Shown here piece by piece: positions 1 to 8,441 of a stretch of 64,000 nt of DNA; positions within the stretch are counted from its first letter, which is position 1; every line of letters starts with the position of its first letter. Origin of the DNA: Rothia santali (GTDB taxonomy: Bacteria; Actinomycetota; Actinomycetes; Actinomycetales; Micrococcaceae); NCBI RefSeq assembly GCF_024199905.1, contig NZ_JANAFB010000004.1:1-64000 (forward strand), read 5' to 3'. Made by a program: the position numbers and the translations under genes. Below the pieces are notes generated by a model. That model made no database searches and was not told the DNA's origin. It saw only the letters and a program-made list of their open reading frames with translations.

Positions 1-2
1 GT

Positions 3-2339
3 GCCGAGGCGGCCCGGGCCGGGGCGGAGCGCGCGGGCCTCGACGGCCGGCGGCTGCTCGGCCTCGCCGACCTGTTGCGCTGGGACCTCCAGGTGCCCCG
101 GCCCGCGTCGCCCGAGTCCGCGGCGCCGAAGCCCGCAAAGCCCGAGCCCGCGTTGCCCGAGCACGCGGCGGAGGCGCCCGCCCCGGGCCTCTCCGACCCG
201 GCCTACCTGATCTTCACCTCCGGGACCACCGGGGAGCCCAAGGGGGTCCAGGTGCCCCACCGCGCGCTGGCGCACCTGCTCGCCTCGCACCGGGCGAGCG
301 TGCTGCCCGGTCCCGGCGAGCCCCCGGCGCGCTTGGCCCACACCACCGGCGTCGGCTTCGACGCCGCGATGGACCCGCTGCTCTGGCTGGCCGACGGCCA
401 CGAGGTGCACGTCCTCCCGGACGCGGTCCGGCGCGACCCCCAGGCGCTGGTCGAGCGCTTCGCCGAGCAGGGGATCACGGCCTGGGAGACCACGCCCAGC
501 TACGTCGCGGCCCTCGCGGCCCAGACGCGGCTGGCCGAGCACCTCGACGACCGCCCCGCGGAGGAGCCCTTCCACCTGATGCTGGGCGGGGAGCCCCTGG
601 ACCCGGGCCTGTGGTCGTGGCTGCGCGAGCGGCCCGCCGTGCGCGCCTGGAACCTGTACGGCCCCACGGAGGTGGGCGTCGACTCGATGGTGGCCCGCGT
701 GGCCGACGCGGCGTCGCCCGAGCTCGGCGCGCCGACCGCCGGCACGGCCGCCTACGTCCTGGACGACCGCCTGCGCCCGGTGCCGCCGGGGGCCTCGGGA
801 GAGCTGTGGCTCGCCGGGCCCCAGCTGGCCGACGGGTACGCGGGCCGCCCCGGGACCACCGCGCTGTCCTTCACCGCCGACCCCTTCGCCGCCGACGGCA
901 GCCGGATGTACCGCACCGGCGACGTCGTGGTGGCGGGGGAGCCCGACGCCGGCGGCCGCGTGGCCGTCAAGACCCTCGGGCGCAGCGACGACCAGGTCAA
1001 GATCCGCGGCTACCGGGTGGAGCCCGGCGAGGTGGAGTCCCTGCTCCGCGCCGCCGACGGCGTCGCCCAGGCCGTGGTGCGCCCCCGGCGGACCGAGCGC
1101 GGCGCCGAGCTGATCGCCTGGGTGGTCCCGCGGGACCCGGAAGCGCAGCCGGGGGAGGAGCTCCTGGCCGAGCTGGGCCGCCGCGTCCCCGACTACATGG
1201 TCCCGGCGGCGCTCGCGACGATCCCCGAGGTCCCCCTGACCGCCAACGGGAAGGTCGACGAGGCGGCGCTCCCGCAGCCGCGCACCGCCGGTGGCACCGG
1301 CCGCGCGCCCCGGGAGGGCGCCGAGCGCGCCGTCGCCGAGGCCTACGAGCGCCTGCTGGGCGTCGAGGGGGTCGCCGCCGGCGACTCGTTCTTCGACCTC
1401 GGCGGCCACTCGTTCGTCGCGCAGCCGGTGGTCAGCGCCGTCAACGAGGCGCTCGGGACCGAGCTGCCGGTCCAGGCCGTCTTCCAGGCGCCCACCGTGG
1501 CCGGTCTCGCGGCCCTGGTCGAGGGCGGCGGGGGCGCCGTGGCCGAGAGCCTACGGCCCGTCCTGCCGCTGCGCCCGGAGGGCGACGCCGCCCCGCTCTT
1601 CGCCGTCCACCCGGCCAGCGGCCTCAGCTGGGCCTTCTCGGCCCTGCTGCCCCACGTGGCGCAGGACCGCCCGGTGATGGGGCTGCAGATGCCCGGGATC
1701 GCCCCGGACGAGCCCGAACGCGCCGAGCCGGAGGACCTCGACGAGCTCGTGGCCGACTACCTGGACACGATCCTGGAGATCCAACCGGAGGGGCCGTACC
1801 ACCTGGTCGGCTGGTCCTTCGGCGGGCGGCTGGCGCAGGCCATCGCCGCCCGGCTGCGGGACCGGGGCCGGGAGGTCGCGACGCTGGGGCTCATCGACGC
1901 CTACCCGAGCGAGGAGGCGCTGGCCGGCGTCGCGGACGAGCAGCGCATGTGGCGCGGCCTGCTCGCCGCCCACGGGCTCACCGAGGGCCTGCCGGAGGAG
2001 CTGGGCGCGGGCGCCGTGCTCGAGACCCTGCGGGCCGCGGGCAACCCCCTGGGCGACGTCCCCGAGCGGACGGTGGAGCGGATCGCGCGGCGCTTCCGCC
2101 GGACGGGCCGGATCCTCGACGAGGCCCCGATCCCGACCTTCGACGGCAACCTCCACGTCTTCGAGGCGACGCGCGAGGTCCCCGCCGGGCGCCCCGCCCC
2201 GGAGGCCTGGGAGGAGCACGTCACGGGACGGGTGACCAGCAGCGCGGTCGACGCCGCTCACGACGGCATGCTGGCCCCCGCCGCGGTCGCCCAGATGGCC
2301 CCCGACCTGCGTCGATTGCTTTCGGCGTCACGCGATTGA
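3..2339 (+). CDS. Non-ribosomal peptide synthetase, terminal A-T-TE module (5' partial)
   Basis: The frame is open from the window edge, so the start lies upstream. Adenylation motifs follow in order: A3 (FTSGTTGEPKG) near base 211, A5 NLYGPTE, A7 MYRTGD, A8 GRSDDQVKIRGYRVEPGE and A10 LTANGKV. A carrier domain with the phosphopantetheine serine in DLGGHS (1395-1412) comes next, then a type I thioesterase with the nucleophile in GWSFGG (about 1809) and a late AAHDGM histidine. By alignment to the phenylalanine-activating GrsA domain I read the pocket residues as D-A-D-E-M-G-L-V-D; I cannot assign a substrate. The thioesterase makes this the last module, releasing the product. MbtH and an ABC exporter follow, the usual arrangement of siderophore or small-peptide clusters. 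The siderophore role is inference. Confidence 0.93.
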   Translation, partial: AEAARAGAERAGLDGRRLLGLADLLRWDLQVPRPASPESAAPKPAKPEPALPEHAAEAPAPGLSDPAYLIFTSGTTGEPKGVQVPHRALAHLLASHRASVLPGPGEPPARLAHTTGVGFDAAMDPLLWLADGHEVHVLPDAVRRDPQALVERFAEQGITAWETTPSYVAALAAQTRLAEHLDDRPAEEPFHLMLGGEPLDPGLWSWLRERPAVRAWNLYGPTEVGVDSMVARVADAASPELGAPTAGTAAYVLDDRLRPVPPGASGELWLAGPQLADGYAGRPGTTALSFTADPFAADGSRMYRTGDVVVAGEPDAGGRVAVKTLGRSDDQVKIRGYRVEPGEVESLLRAADGVAQAVVRPRRTERGAELIAWVVPRDPEAQPGEELLAELGRRVPDYMVPAALATIPEVPLTANGKVDEAALPQPRTAGGTGRAPREGAERAVAEAYERLLGVEGVAAGDSFFDLGGHSFVAQPVVSAVNEALGTELPVQAVFQAPTVAGLAALVEGGGGAVAESLRPVLPLRPEGDAAPLFAVHPASGLSWAFSALLPHVAQDRPVMGLQMPGIAPDEPERAEPEDLDELVADYLDTILEIQPEGPYHLVGWSFGGRLAQAIAARLRDRGREVATLGLIDAYPSEEALAGVADEQRMWRGLLAAHGLTEGLPEELGAGAVLETLRAAGNPLGDVPERTVERIARRFRRTGRILDEAPIPTFDGNLHVFEATREVPAGRPAPEAWEEHVTGRVTSSAVDAAHDGMLAPAAVAQMAPDLRRLLSASRD

Positions 2340-2490
2340 CCGCGGGGCGGCGGCGATCCGATCCCGCATCGGCCCATCCGAATCCGCGGCGGCGACGAAT
2401 ACCGGGTAGTACGAAAGACGTAACCGATAGGACCCATCGACACCCGTGCCCGGCGACCCCGCCGGGCGGGGAGAAGCGAGTGCGAGAGAG

Positions 2491-2700
2491 ATGACGAACC
2501 CCTTCGACAACGAGGACGGACAGTTCCGCGTGCTGGTCAACGAGCTCCGGCAGCACTCCCTGTGGCCGGACTTCGCCGACGTGCCCCAGGGCTGGGTGGC
2601 GGTCTACGGGCCGGCCGCGCGCCGGGACTGCCTGGACTACGTCGAGGAGAACTGGCGGGACATCACCCCGGTCGCCGACCGGGACCTGGCCGCCTCGTGA
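2491..2700 (+). CDS. MbtH-family NRPS accessory protein
   Basis: A 69-residue protein starting MTNPFDNEDG. The family fingerprint is complete: N-E-x-x-x-H-S-L-W-P, then P-x-G-W, then R-x-x-C-L-x-Y-V-E-x-x-W. MbtH proteins bind adenylation domains and raise their solubility and activity, so the likely partner is the synthetase just upstream (150 bases away) or another module of the same cluster. I chose ATG 2491 because the MbtH domain begins there and a GAGAGAG stretch precedes it; an in-frame extension to 2446 adds only unrelated residues. Its TGA overlaps the GTG of the next gene (GTGA), so translation is probably coupled to the exporter. Confidence 0.95.
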   Translation: MTNPFDNEDGQFRVLVNELRQHSLWPDFADVPQGWVAVYGPAARRDCLDYVEENWRDITPVADRDLAAS

Positions 2701-3671
2701 TCTCACTGCGCGGGGTCGGCAAGAGCTTCGGCGGCTTCCGGGCCTTGGACGGCGTGGACCTGGAGGTGCCCGCCGGGCGCGTCCAGGGCCTGCTCGGCCC
2801 CAACGGCGCCGGGAAGACGACGTCGGTCCGCGTCCTGACCACCCTGCTGGAGCCCGACGACGGCGACGCCCTGGTGGCCGGCCACAGCGTGCGGACCGAG
2901 CCCCACGAGGTGCGCCGCCGCCTGGGCGTCTCCGGCCAGTACGCCGCGGTGGACGACAAGCTGACCGGCCACGAGAACCTGACCCTCGTGGGCGAGCTCT
3001 ACGGCATGCGCCGCCGGGAGGCCAAGGCCCGGGCCCAGGAGCTGCTGGAGCACTTCCGGCTCGACACCGTCCCCCGCGGGCAGCGCGCCGGCACCTACTC
3101 CGGCGGGATGAAGCGCCGCCTGGACCTGGCCGGCGCGATCGTGGCCCGGCCCCCCGTGGTCATCCTCGACGAGCCGACCACCGGGCTGGACCCGCGCGGC
3201 CGCCGGGACACGTGGGACGCGATCTCGGACCTGGCCGCGGGCGGCACCACGGTGCTGCTGACCACCCAGTACCTCGAGGAGGCGGACGAGCTGGCCGACT
3301 CGATCGCCGTGATCGACGCCGGCCGGATCATCGCCGAGGGCACGGCCGGGGAGCTCAAGGCCCAGGCGGGGGGCTCGCGGATCGACGTCCTGCTGGTCCC
3401 GGGGGCGCCGCCCGAGGGCGCCCTGCGCGCGGTCGCGGAGGCGGCCCCCGGCGCCGAGTACGACCAGCGGGCGCACCGGATCACCGCCTCCGCGCCGGAC
3501 GGGCCCGAGACCCTGCGGCGGGTGCTCGGCCGCCTCGCCGCGGCCGGGGAGCCGGTCGCCGAGGCGGCCCTGCGCCAGCCCACCCTGGACGAGGTCTTCC
3601 TGAAGATCACGGGGACGCCGGGCGCGGCCCGCCTCCCGGCCGAAGCCTCCACCGGAAGGAGCGACTCATGA
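2697..3671 (+). CDS. DrrA-type ABC transporter ATP-binding protein
   Basis: A 324-residue ATPase. Walker A GPNGAGKTT is near residues 34-42, the signature YSGGMKRRLDLA near 134-145, and Walker B VVILDEPTTGLDP near 154-166. The C-terminal extension ending in LRQPTLDEVFLKITG is typical of the daunorubicin-resistance (DrrA) subgroup of drug and lipid exporters. GTG 2697 overlaps the mbtH stop, and its own TGA overlaps the permease ATG (ATGA), so the three genes form a tight operon with the NRPS. The likely role is energising export of the peptide or siderophore; the substrate is inferred from position only. Confidence 0.93.
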   Translation: MISLRGVGKSFGGFRALDGVDLEVPAGRVQGLLGPNGAGKTTSVRVLTTLLEPDDGDALVAGHSVRTEPHEVRRRLGVSGQYAAVDDKLTGHENLTLVGELYGMRRREAKARAQELLEHFRLDTVPRGQRAGTYSGGMKRRLDLAGAIVARPPVVILDEPTTGLDPRGRRDTWDAISDLAAGGTTVLLTTQYLEEADELADSIAVIDAGRIIAEGTAGELKAQAGGSRIDVLLVPGAPPEGALRAVAEAAPGAEYDQRAHRITASAPDGPETLRRVLGRLAAAGEPVAEAALRQPTLDEVFLKITGTPGAARLPAEASTGRSDS

Positions 3672-4465
3672 GCGCGGCCACCGCACTGCGCGACGGCGTC
3701 GTCATCGCGCGCCGCAACATCGTCAACGTCCGCAGGACGCCGGGGGCCCTGGTCACCGGCGTCGCCCAGCCGATCATCTTCGTCCTCATCCTCGCCTTCG
3801 TCTTCGGCGGGGCGCTGGGCGGCGGGGCGTACCGGCAGTTCCTGATCGGCGGGATCCTCGCCCAGACGCTGACGTTCAACTCCTCCTTCACCGCCGTGTA
3901 CCTCGCGAAGGACCTGCAGCAGGGCATCGTGGACCGGTTCCGCGCCCTGCCGATGTCGCGGGTGGGCGTGATCCTGGGGCGCACCAGCTCCGACCTGGTC
4001 ACCAGCGTGATCTCCCTGGTCGTGATCCTGGCCTGCGGCCTGGCCATCGGCTGGCGGACGCACGCGGACCCGGCCAGCGTGGTCCTGACGTTCCTCCTGC
4101 TGCTGCTCTTCGCCTTCGCGGTCTCCTGGATCGGCGCGGTGATCGCGCTGACCGCCCGCAGCGTCGAGGTCGCGCAGAGCCTCGGGCTGCTGTGGCTGTT
4201 CCCGGTCTGCTTCATCTCCGGGGCCTTCGTCTCCGCCGAGATGCTGCCCGGGCCGCTGCGGCTGATCGCGCAGTGGAACCCGGTGACCGCGGTGGCGACC
4301 GCGGCGCGCGAGGGCTTCGGCAACCCGGCCCCCGCGGGGTTCGAGGCCGCCGGGGGGTGGCCGGCGGAGCACGCGCCGCTCTACGCGCTGCTGTGCTGCC
4401 TGGCGATCATCGCGGTCTTCGCCCCGCTCGCCGTGGCGCAGTACCGGAGGATCAGCCGGCGCTGA
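3668..4465 (+). CDS. DrrB-type ABC transporter permease
   Basis: A 265-residue ABC-2 family membrane protein with about six hydrophobic segments, including one at PIIFVLILAFVFGGAL and a long one at VVLTFLLLLLFAFAVSWIGA. The family hallmark region (WNPVTAVATAAREGFGN) precedes the last segment. ATG 3668 overlaps the ATPase stop by four bases. It should pair with the upstream ATPase as a two-component exporter. A degenerate 17-18 bp repeat follows the stop codon. Confidence 0.92.
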   Translation: MSAATALRDGVVIARRNIVNVRRTPGALVTGVAQPIIFVLILAFVFGGALGGGAYRQFLIGGILAQTLTFNSSFTAVYLAKDLQQGIVDRFRALPMSRVGVILGRTSSDLVTSVISLVVILACGLAIGWRTHADPASVVLTFLLLLLFAFAVSWIGAVIALTARSVEVAQSLGLLWLFPVCFISGAFVSAEMLPGPLRLIAQWNPVTAVATAAREGFGNPAPAGFEAAGGWPAEHAPLYALLCCLAIIAVFAPLAVAQYRRISRR

Positions 4466-4483
4466 CCCGCCCCCGGAGCTGCA

Positions 4484-4570
4484 CCCGCCTGCGGAACCGG
4501 CCCGCCCGTGGAACCGGTCCCGCCTGCGGAACCGGCCCCCTGCGGAGCCTGACTCCGCCTCCCGAACTGC
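4484..4570. repeat. Degenerate 17-18 bp tandem repeat, about four to five copies
   Basis: Copies begin at 4484, 4501, 4519, 4537 and 4555. The first and third are nearly identical (CCCGCCTGCGGAACCGG); the second has CCCGTGG in place of CCTGCGG, and the last two are more diverged. The array fills most of the 195-base gap between the exporter operon and the thiolase. It is one of several GC-rich minisatellites that start just after a stop codon in this window. Confidence 0.7.
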
Positions 4571-4660
4571 CCCGCCTCCGGGGCGCCCGCCTCGGCGGCG
4601 GCCGCCCCTCGGTACGATGAGACGCAGGACACCATCGCCGGACACCGCCAGGGAGCCCAC

Positions 4661-5844
4661 GTGCAGCAGCCGAACGACGTCGTCATCCTCGCCGGGGCGC
4701 GCACCCCGCAGGGCCGGATCATGGGGCGGCTCGCCCCGCTGAGCGCCGTGGAGCTCGGCGGCCGGGCCATCGCGGCGGCGCTCGAGCGGGCCGGCGTCGA
4801 CCCCGGGCTCGTGGACCAGGTCCTCATGGGCCAGGTGATCCAGGCGGGTGCGGGCCAGAACCCGGCCAAACAGGCGGCGCTGCGGGCGGGCATCCCGCGC
4901 CGCGCCCCCGCGACCACGCTGAACAAGGTGTGCCTGTCCGGGCTGCTGGCCGTCACCGACGCCGCCCGGCTGATCCGGCTGGGGGAGGCCGAGGTGGTGG
5001 TCGCGGGCGGCCAGGAGTCGATGTCCGGCGCGCCGCACCTGGCCCCCGGGATCCGGGCCGGGCGGACCTACGGCGACCTGCGGCTGCTCGACGCCGTGGC
5101 CCGGGACGGGCTGACTGACGCCGAGGACGGCCGCAGCATGGGCGAGGGCGCCGACGCGGACAACGCCGCCCGCGGGATCGGGCGCGCGGTCCAGGACGAG
5201 ATCGCGGCGGCCTCGCACCGGCGGGCCGGGGAGGCCGCCGCGGCCGGGGTCTTCGCGGCGGAGATCGTGCCGGTCGAGGTGCCCGGGCGCCGCGGGTCGG
5301 AGAGGGTCGACGCCGACGAGGGCGTGCGCCCCGACTCCACGTCCGAGGCGCTGGCGGGCCTGCGGCCGGCCTTCCGGGAGGGCGGGACCATCACCGCCGG
5401 GAACTCCTCGCCGCTCTCTGACGGAGCGGCCGCGCTGGTGCTCGCCTCGCGGGCCTACGCCGAGCGGCACGGGCTGCCGCGGCTGGCCGAGGTCGGCGCC
5501 TCGGGGCAGACCGCCGGGCCCGACGCCTCGCTGCACTCCCAGCCCTCGCGCGCGGCCGCGGCGGCCCTGCGCCGGGCGGGGTGGACGGCGTCGGAGGTGG
5601 ACCTCTGGGAGATCAACGAGGCGTTCGCCGCCGTGTCCTACCAGTCCGCGCGGGACCTGGGGCTCGACGCCGCGCGGGTCAACGTCCACGGCGGGGCCAT
5701 CGCGCTGGGGCACCCGATCGGCGCCTCGGGCGCGCGGCTGGCGCTGCACGCCGCGCTGGAGCTCTCCCGGCGGGGCGGGGGGCGGGGCCCGGTCGCGCTG
5801 TGCGGGGCGGCGGGCAGGGCGAGGCGCTGCTGCTGTCCCGCTGA
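4661..5844 (+). CDS. Acetyl-CoA C-acetyltransferase (thiolase), frameshifted near the 3' end
   Basis: The thiolase fold is recognisable throughout: nucleophilic Cys91 in NKVCLSG, the NEAF motif near 5617-5628 and the HGGAIALGHPIGASGAR active-site loop. GTG 4661 follows GGGAG at suitable spacing. After the second catalytic cysteine (VALCG) the frame runs on for about 80 unrelated residues to 6067, antisense to the PTS gene. The frame one base earlier reads GGGQGEALLLSR and stops at 5842-5844, exactly the expected thiolase ending. The span 4661-5844 is one base short of a multiple of three, so one G appears missing from the G run near 5802-5810. It is either a sequencing error or a real C-terminal disruption. 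The enzyme would interconvert two acetyl-CoA and acetoacetyl-CoA, or a longer 3-ketoacyl-CoA. Confidence 0.88.
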
Positions 5845-5928
5845 GGCGGGGCCGGCCGCCGGCCGCCGTCAGACCCGACGCGGCCGGGCGGTCAGCGGGC
5901 CGCGCCGCCCGCCGGCCCCGGCGTCGTC

Positions 5929-8103
5929 CTACTTCTGCACCGGGTCCCGGCGGCCCAGGCGGACCTTCTTGACGTCCCGCGCCTTCTCGACGTCGGCGTC
6001 CTTGAAGCCGAAGAACCAGGTCAGCACGAAGGACACGGTCAGCGCGGCGCCCGAGGCGATGAGGTAGCCCCAGAAGCTGGCGTCCAGGCCCTCGGGGTTG
6101 ACGAAGGACGTGAACCCGACCAGGGCGCCCGTGAAGCCCCACATGTTGACGTTGAGGATCCCGGTGAGGAAGCCGCCGACGGCGCCGCCGGCCAGGGCCA
6201 TGACGAACACGCGCCCGTACTTGAGGTTGACGCCGTACATGGCGGGCTCGGTGATGCCGCAGAACGCGGAGATCGCGGCCGGGCCGGACAGCGTCTTGAT
6301 CTTCTGGACGCGGGACTTGAAGAACACCGCGAGCACGGCGCCGCCCTGGGCGACCATGGTCGCGGAGACGATCGCGTTGAGCGAGGAGCTGCCGGTGGCC
6401 GCGATGTCCTGGGCGATCAGCGGGATCACGGCCCAGTGCAGGCCGAAGATCACCAGGCACTGGTAGAGACCGCCGATGACCAGCCCGGAGACCGTGGGCG
6501 AGAGGTCGTACAGACCCTGGATGCCGGCCGCGATGCCGCCCGAGAGGAACGTGACCACGGGCCCCAGCACCAGCAGGATCGCGAGCGAGACCACGACCAC
6601 CTCGATCAGCGGCAGGAAGATCATGCGCACGGTCACCGGGATGACCTTCTTGAGCCACGGCTCCAGGATCGAGGCGAGCCAGGCGGCCACGATGATCGGG
6701 AAGATCGAGTAGGTGTAGGCGGCCATGTGGTACGGCAGGCCGAAGAACTCGGCGTTGAGGGACATCCCCAGGATCGACTGCTGCCCGTCGGTCTCGGAGA
6801 TCGAGACCAGCGACGGGTAGGTGAGCACGCCGCCGACGATCGCCACGATGATCGGGTCCGCCCCGAGCCGCCGGGCCGCGGTGAAGCCGACGAAGATCGG
6901 CAGGAAGAAGAACACGGAGTCGCTCATCGCGTTGATGACGGCGTAGGTCTGGCTCTCCTCGGTGATCGCGCCGAAGGTCAGCAGCAGGGACAGGATCCCC
7001 TTGATGATGCCCGAGGCGGCCAGCAGGCCGATCACCGGGATCATGGAGCCGGTGATCACGCCGATCAGCGAGCTGAAGCCGTGCTTGACCCAGCCCCACG
7101 CGGTGCTGGGGCGCTCGACGTCGTCCTCGCCCGCGGCCTGCTCGCCGGACGCCTTCTCCTCGCCGAGCTGGGCCACGACGGCGTCGTACACGTCCTCCAC
7201 GGCCGGGCCGATCACCACCTGGTACTGCCCGCCGGCCTTCACGACGTCGATCACGCCGTCCAGGTCCGCGACGACGTCGTCGTCCGCCTTCGCCTGGTCC
7301 TTGAGATAGAAGCGCACCCGGGTGATGCAGTGGGTGACGCTGCGGATGTTGCCCTTGCCGCCGATGTGCTTCAGGATGTCCCAGGCCAGCGCGTCGAAGC
7401 CCTCGAGGTCGGCGGGGCGCTCGGAGTCCTCGCGGGTGGCGACGCCGCCGCCCGGGGCCGCCTCGTCGCCGTCGCCCGCCGCGTCGCCGGACGCCGCGGC
7501 ACCGGCCGTGGCCTCGCCGCCGGACGCCGCCCCGCCGCCTGCCAACGCCTCGCCGCCGGACGCCGAGGCCGATGCCGACGCCACGGACCGCCCGTCCGCG
7601 GCCTCCGCCGCCTCCTCGCGCTCCTTCAGCCCGGCGGTGGCCGCGGCCTCGCCGGCCTCGACCTGCCGCGGGTTGACCTCGAGCGAGGCCAGGACCTTGG
7701 GGGTGTTGGTGACCGCGAGGATGACGGTCGAGTCCTTGCCGCCCTCGCGGATGGCCTCGACGTCCATCCGACCGATCTCCTGGCCGGCCTCGACCTCGTC
7801 CCCCTTGCCCACGTGGAGGGTGAACGGCCTGCCCTCCAGCTCCACGGTGTCGATGCCGAGGTGGACCAGGACGTCCAGGCCGTCCGGGGTGCGGAAGCCC
7901 AGGGCGTGCTTGGACTCGGCGGACATGGTGACCTTGCCGCTGACCGGCGCGAGGACGGCGCCGCCGGGCGGGTCGCTGACCCCGAATCCGTCCCCCACGA
8001 GCTTCTTGGAGAAGACCGGGTCCGGCACCTCCTCGATGCCGACCACGCGGCCGGCCACCGGGGAGAGGAGTTCGACGGTCTTCGATTCGGAATGCGGGGC
8101 CAT
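5929..8103 (-). CDS. PTS beta-glucoside-type transporter subunit EIIABC
   Basis: A 724-residue fused permease in the order A-B-C. The EIIA domain holds His66 (SKHALGF) and the phosphorylated His81 (VLVHLGIDTV). An Ala/Gly/Glu-rich linker spans about residues 150-232. EIIB has Cys259 in SVTHCITRVRF, and EIIC has about ten membrane segments plus the GITEPAMYGVNLK loop. B and C resemble the beta-glucoside/sucrose/trehalose group rather than glucose PtsG; the exact sugar cannot be read. The usual order in this group is B-C-A, so an N-terminal EIIA is less common. The start is supported by GAGGAG upstream. The leader (8104-8191) contains nested inverted repeats that could bind a regulator or act as an antiterminator. 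Confidence 0.93.
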   Translation of the reverse strand: MAPHSESKTVELLSPVAGRVVGIEEVPDPVFSKKLVGDGFGVSDPPGGAVLAPVSGKVTMSAESKHALGFRTPDGLDVLVHLGIDTVELEGRPFTLHVGKGDEVEAGQEIGRMDVEAIREGGKDSTVILAVTNTPKVLASLEVNPRQVEAGEAAATAGLKEREEAAEAADGRSVASASASASGGEALAGGGAASGGEATAGAAASGDAAGDGDEAAPGGGVATREDSERPADLEGFDALAWDILKHIGGKGNIRSVTHCITRVRFYLKDQAKADDDVVADLDGVIDVVKAGGQYQVVIGPAVEDVYDAVVAQLGEEKASGEQAAGEDDVERPSTAWGWVKHGFSSLIGVITGSMIPVIGLLAASGIIKGILSLLLTFGAITEESQTYAVINAMSDSVFFFLPIFVGFTAARRLGADPIIVAIVGGVLTYPSLVSISETDGQQSILGMSLNAEFFGLPYHMAAYTYSIFPIIVAAWLASILEPWLKKVIPVTVRMIFLPLIEVVVVSLAILLVLGPVVTFLSGGIAAGIQGLYDLSPTVSGLVIGGLYQCLVIFGLHWAVIPLIAQDIAATGSSSLNAIVSATMVAQGGAVLAVFFKSRVQKIKTLSGPAAISAFCGITEPAMYGVNLKYGRVFVMALAGGAVGGFLTGILNVNMWGFTGALVGFTSFVNPEGLDASFWGYLIASGAALTVSFVLTWFFGFKDADVEKARDVKKVRLGRRDPVQK

Positions 8104-8130
8104 GCAGGGTCTCCTCAGCGTCGAGGTCTG

Positions 8131-8191
8131 CCGGTGCCCTCCCGAGGTCGGGCACCGGTGCGAATGGTATGCATCACACTATCCGCACCGG
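8131..8191 (-). promoter_or_regulatory. Overlapping inverted repeats in the PTS leader
   Basis: CCGGTGCC (8131-8138) pairs perfectly with GGCACCGG (8151-8158). CCGGTGCG (8155-8162), overlapping the second arm, pairs perfectly with CGCACCGG (8184-8191) across an AT-rich 21-base spacer. The two stems share bases 8155-8158 and so exclude each other. This could be an alternative RNA switch or two abutting operator half-sites for a sugar-responsive regulator. No BglG-type antiterminator gene is in the window. Confidence 0.5.
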
Positions 8192-8217
8192 CCTGACGAG
8201 GCCGTTCATTAACGAGT

Positions 8218-8246
8218 CCGGCCCCTCGCGCGTGGCGAGGGGCCGG
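8218..8246 (-). terminator. Hairpin between the MetE-like gene and the PTS gene
   Basis: A perfect 12-bp stem, CCGGCCCCTCGC paired with GCGAGGGGCCGG, has a 5-base loop. It lies about 195 bases after the MetE-like stop and upstream of the PTS promoter region, so it probably ends transcription of the former. There is no T run, as is common in very GC-rich genomes. I see nothing coding between it and the MetE-like stop. Confidence 0.6.
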
Positions 8247-8441
8247 CGTGAGATGGGGATCTCGCGAGTCGCGGGAGGCCGCCGGGGAGCATGGGGTCTC
8301 CCGGCCGGGGCCAGGATCCCTCGACTCGCCTCTCAGACTAGACGGGTGCGGGCGCCTCCGGGCCGTGCGAGGGTGCCGTGCGCGCGGCATCGGTGCCGAA
8401 CCGATCAGGGGGCGAGCGCGGGAGGGTCCGCCCGGTCCCGC

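Noticed and set aside
5845..6067. C-terminal extension of the thiolase
   Set aside because: The last 80 residues are antisense to the PTS gene and unlike any thiolase; the neighbouring frame gives the normal end at 5844, so a frameshift is more likely.
3095..8155. Very long open frame (over 1,600 codons) on the minus strand
   Set aside because: It runs antisense to the ABC, thiolase and intergenic sequence, is dominated by Arg/Gly/Ala/Pro, and only reflects third-position G/C bias on the other strand.
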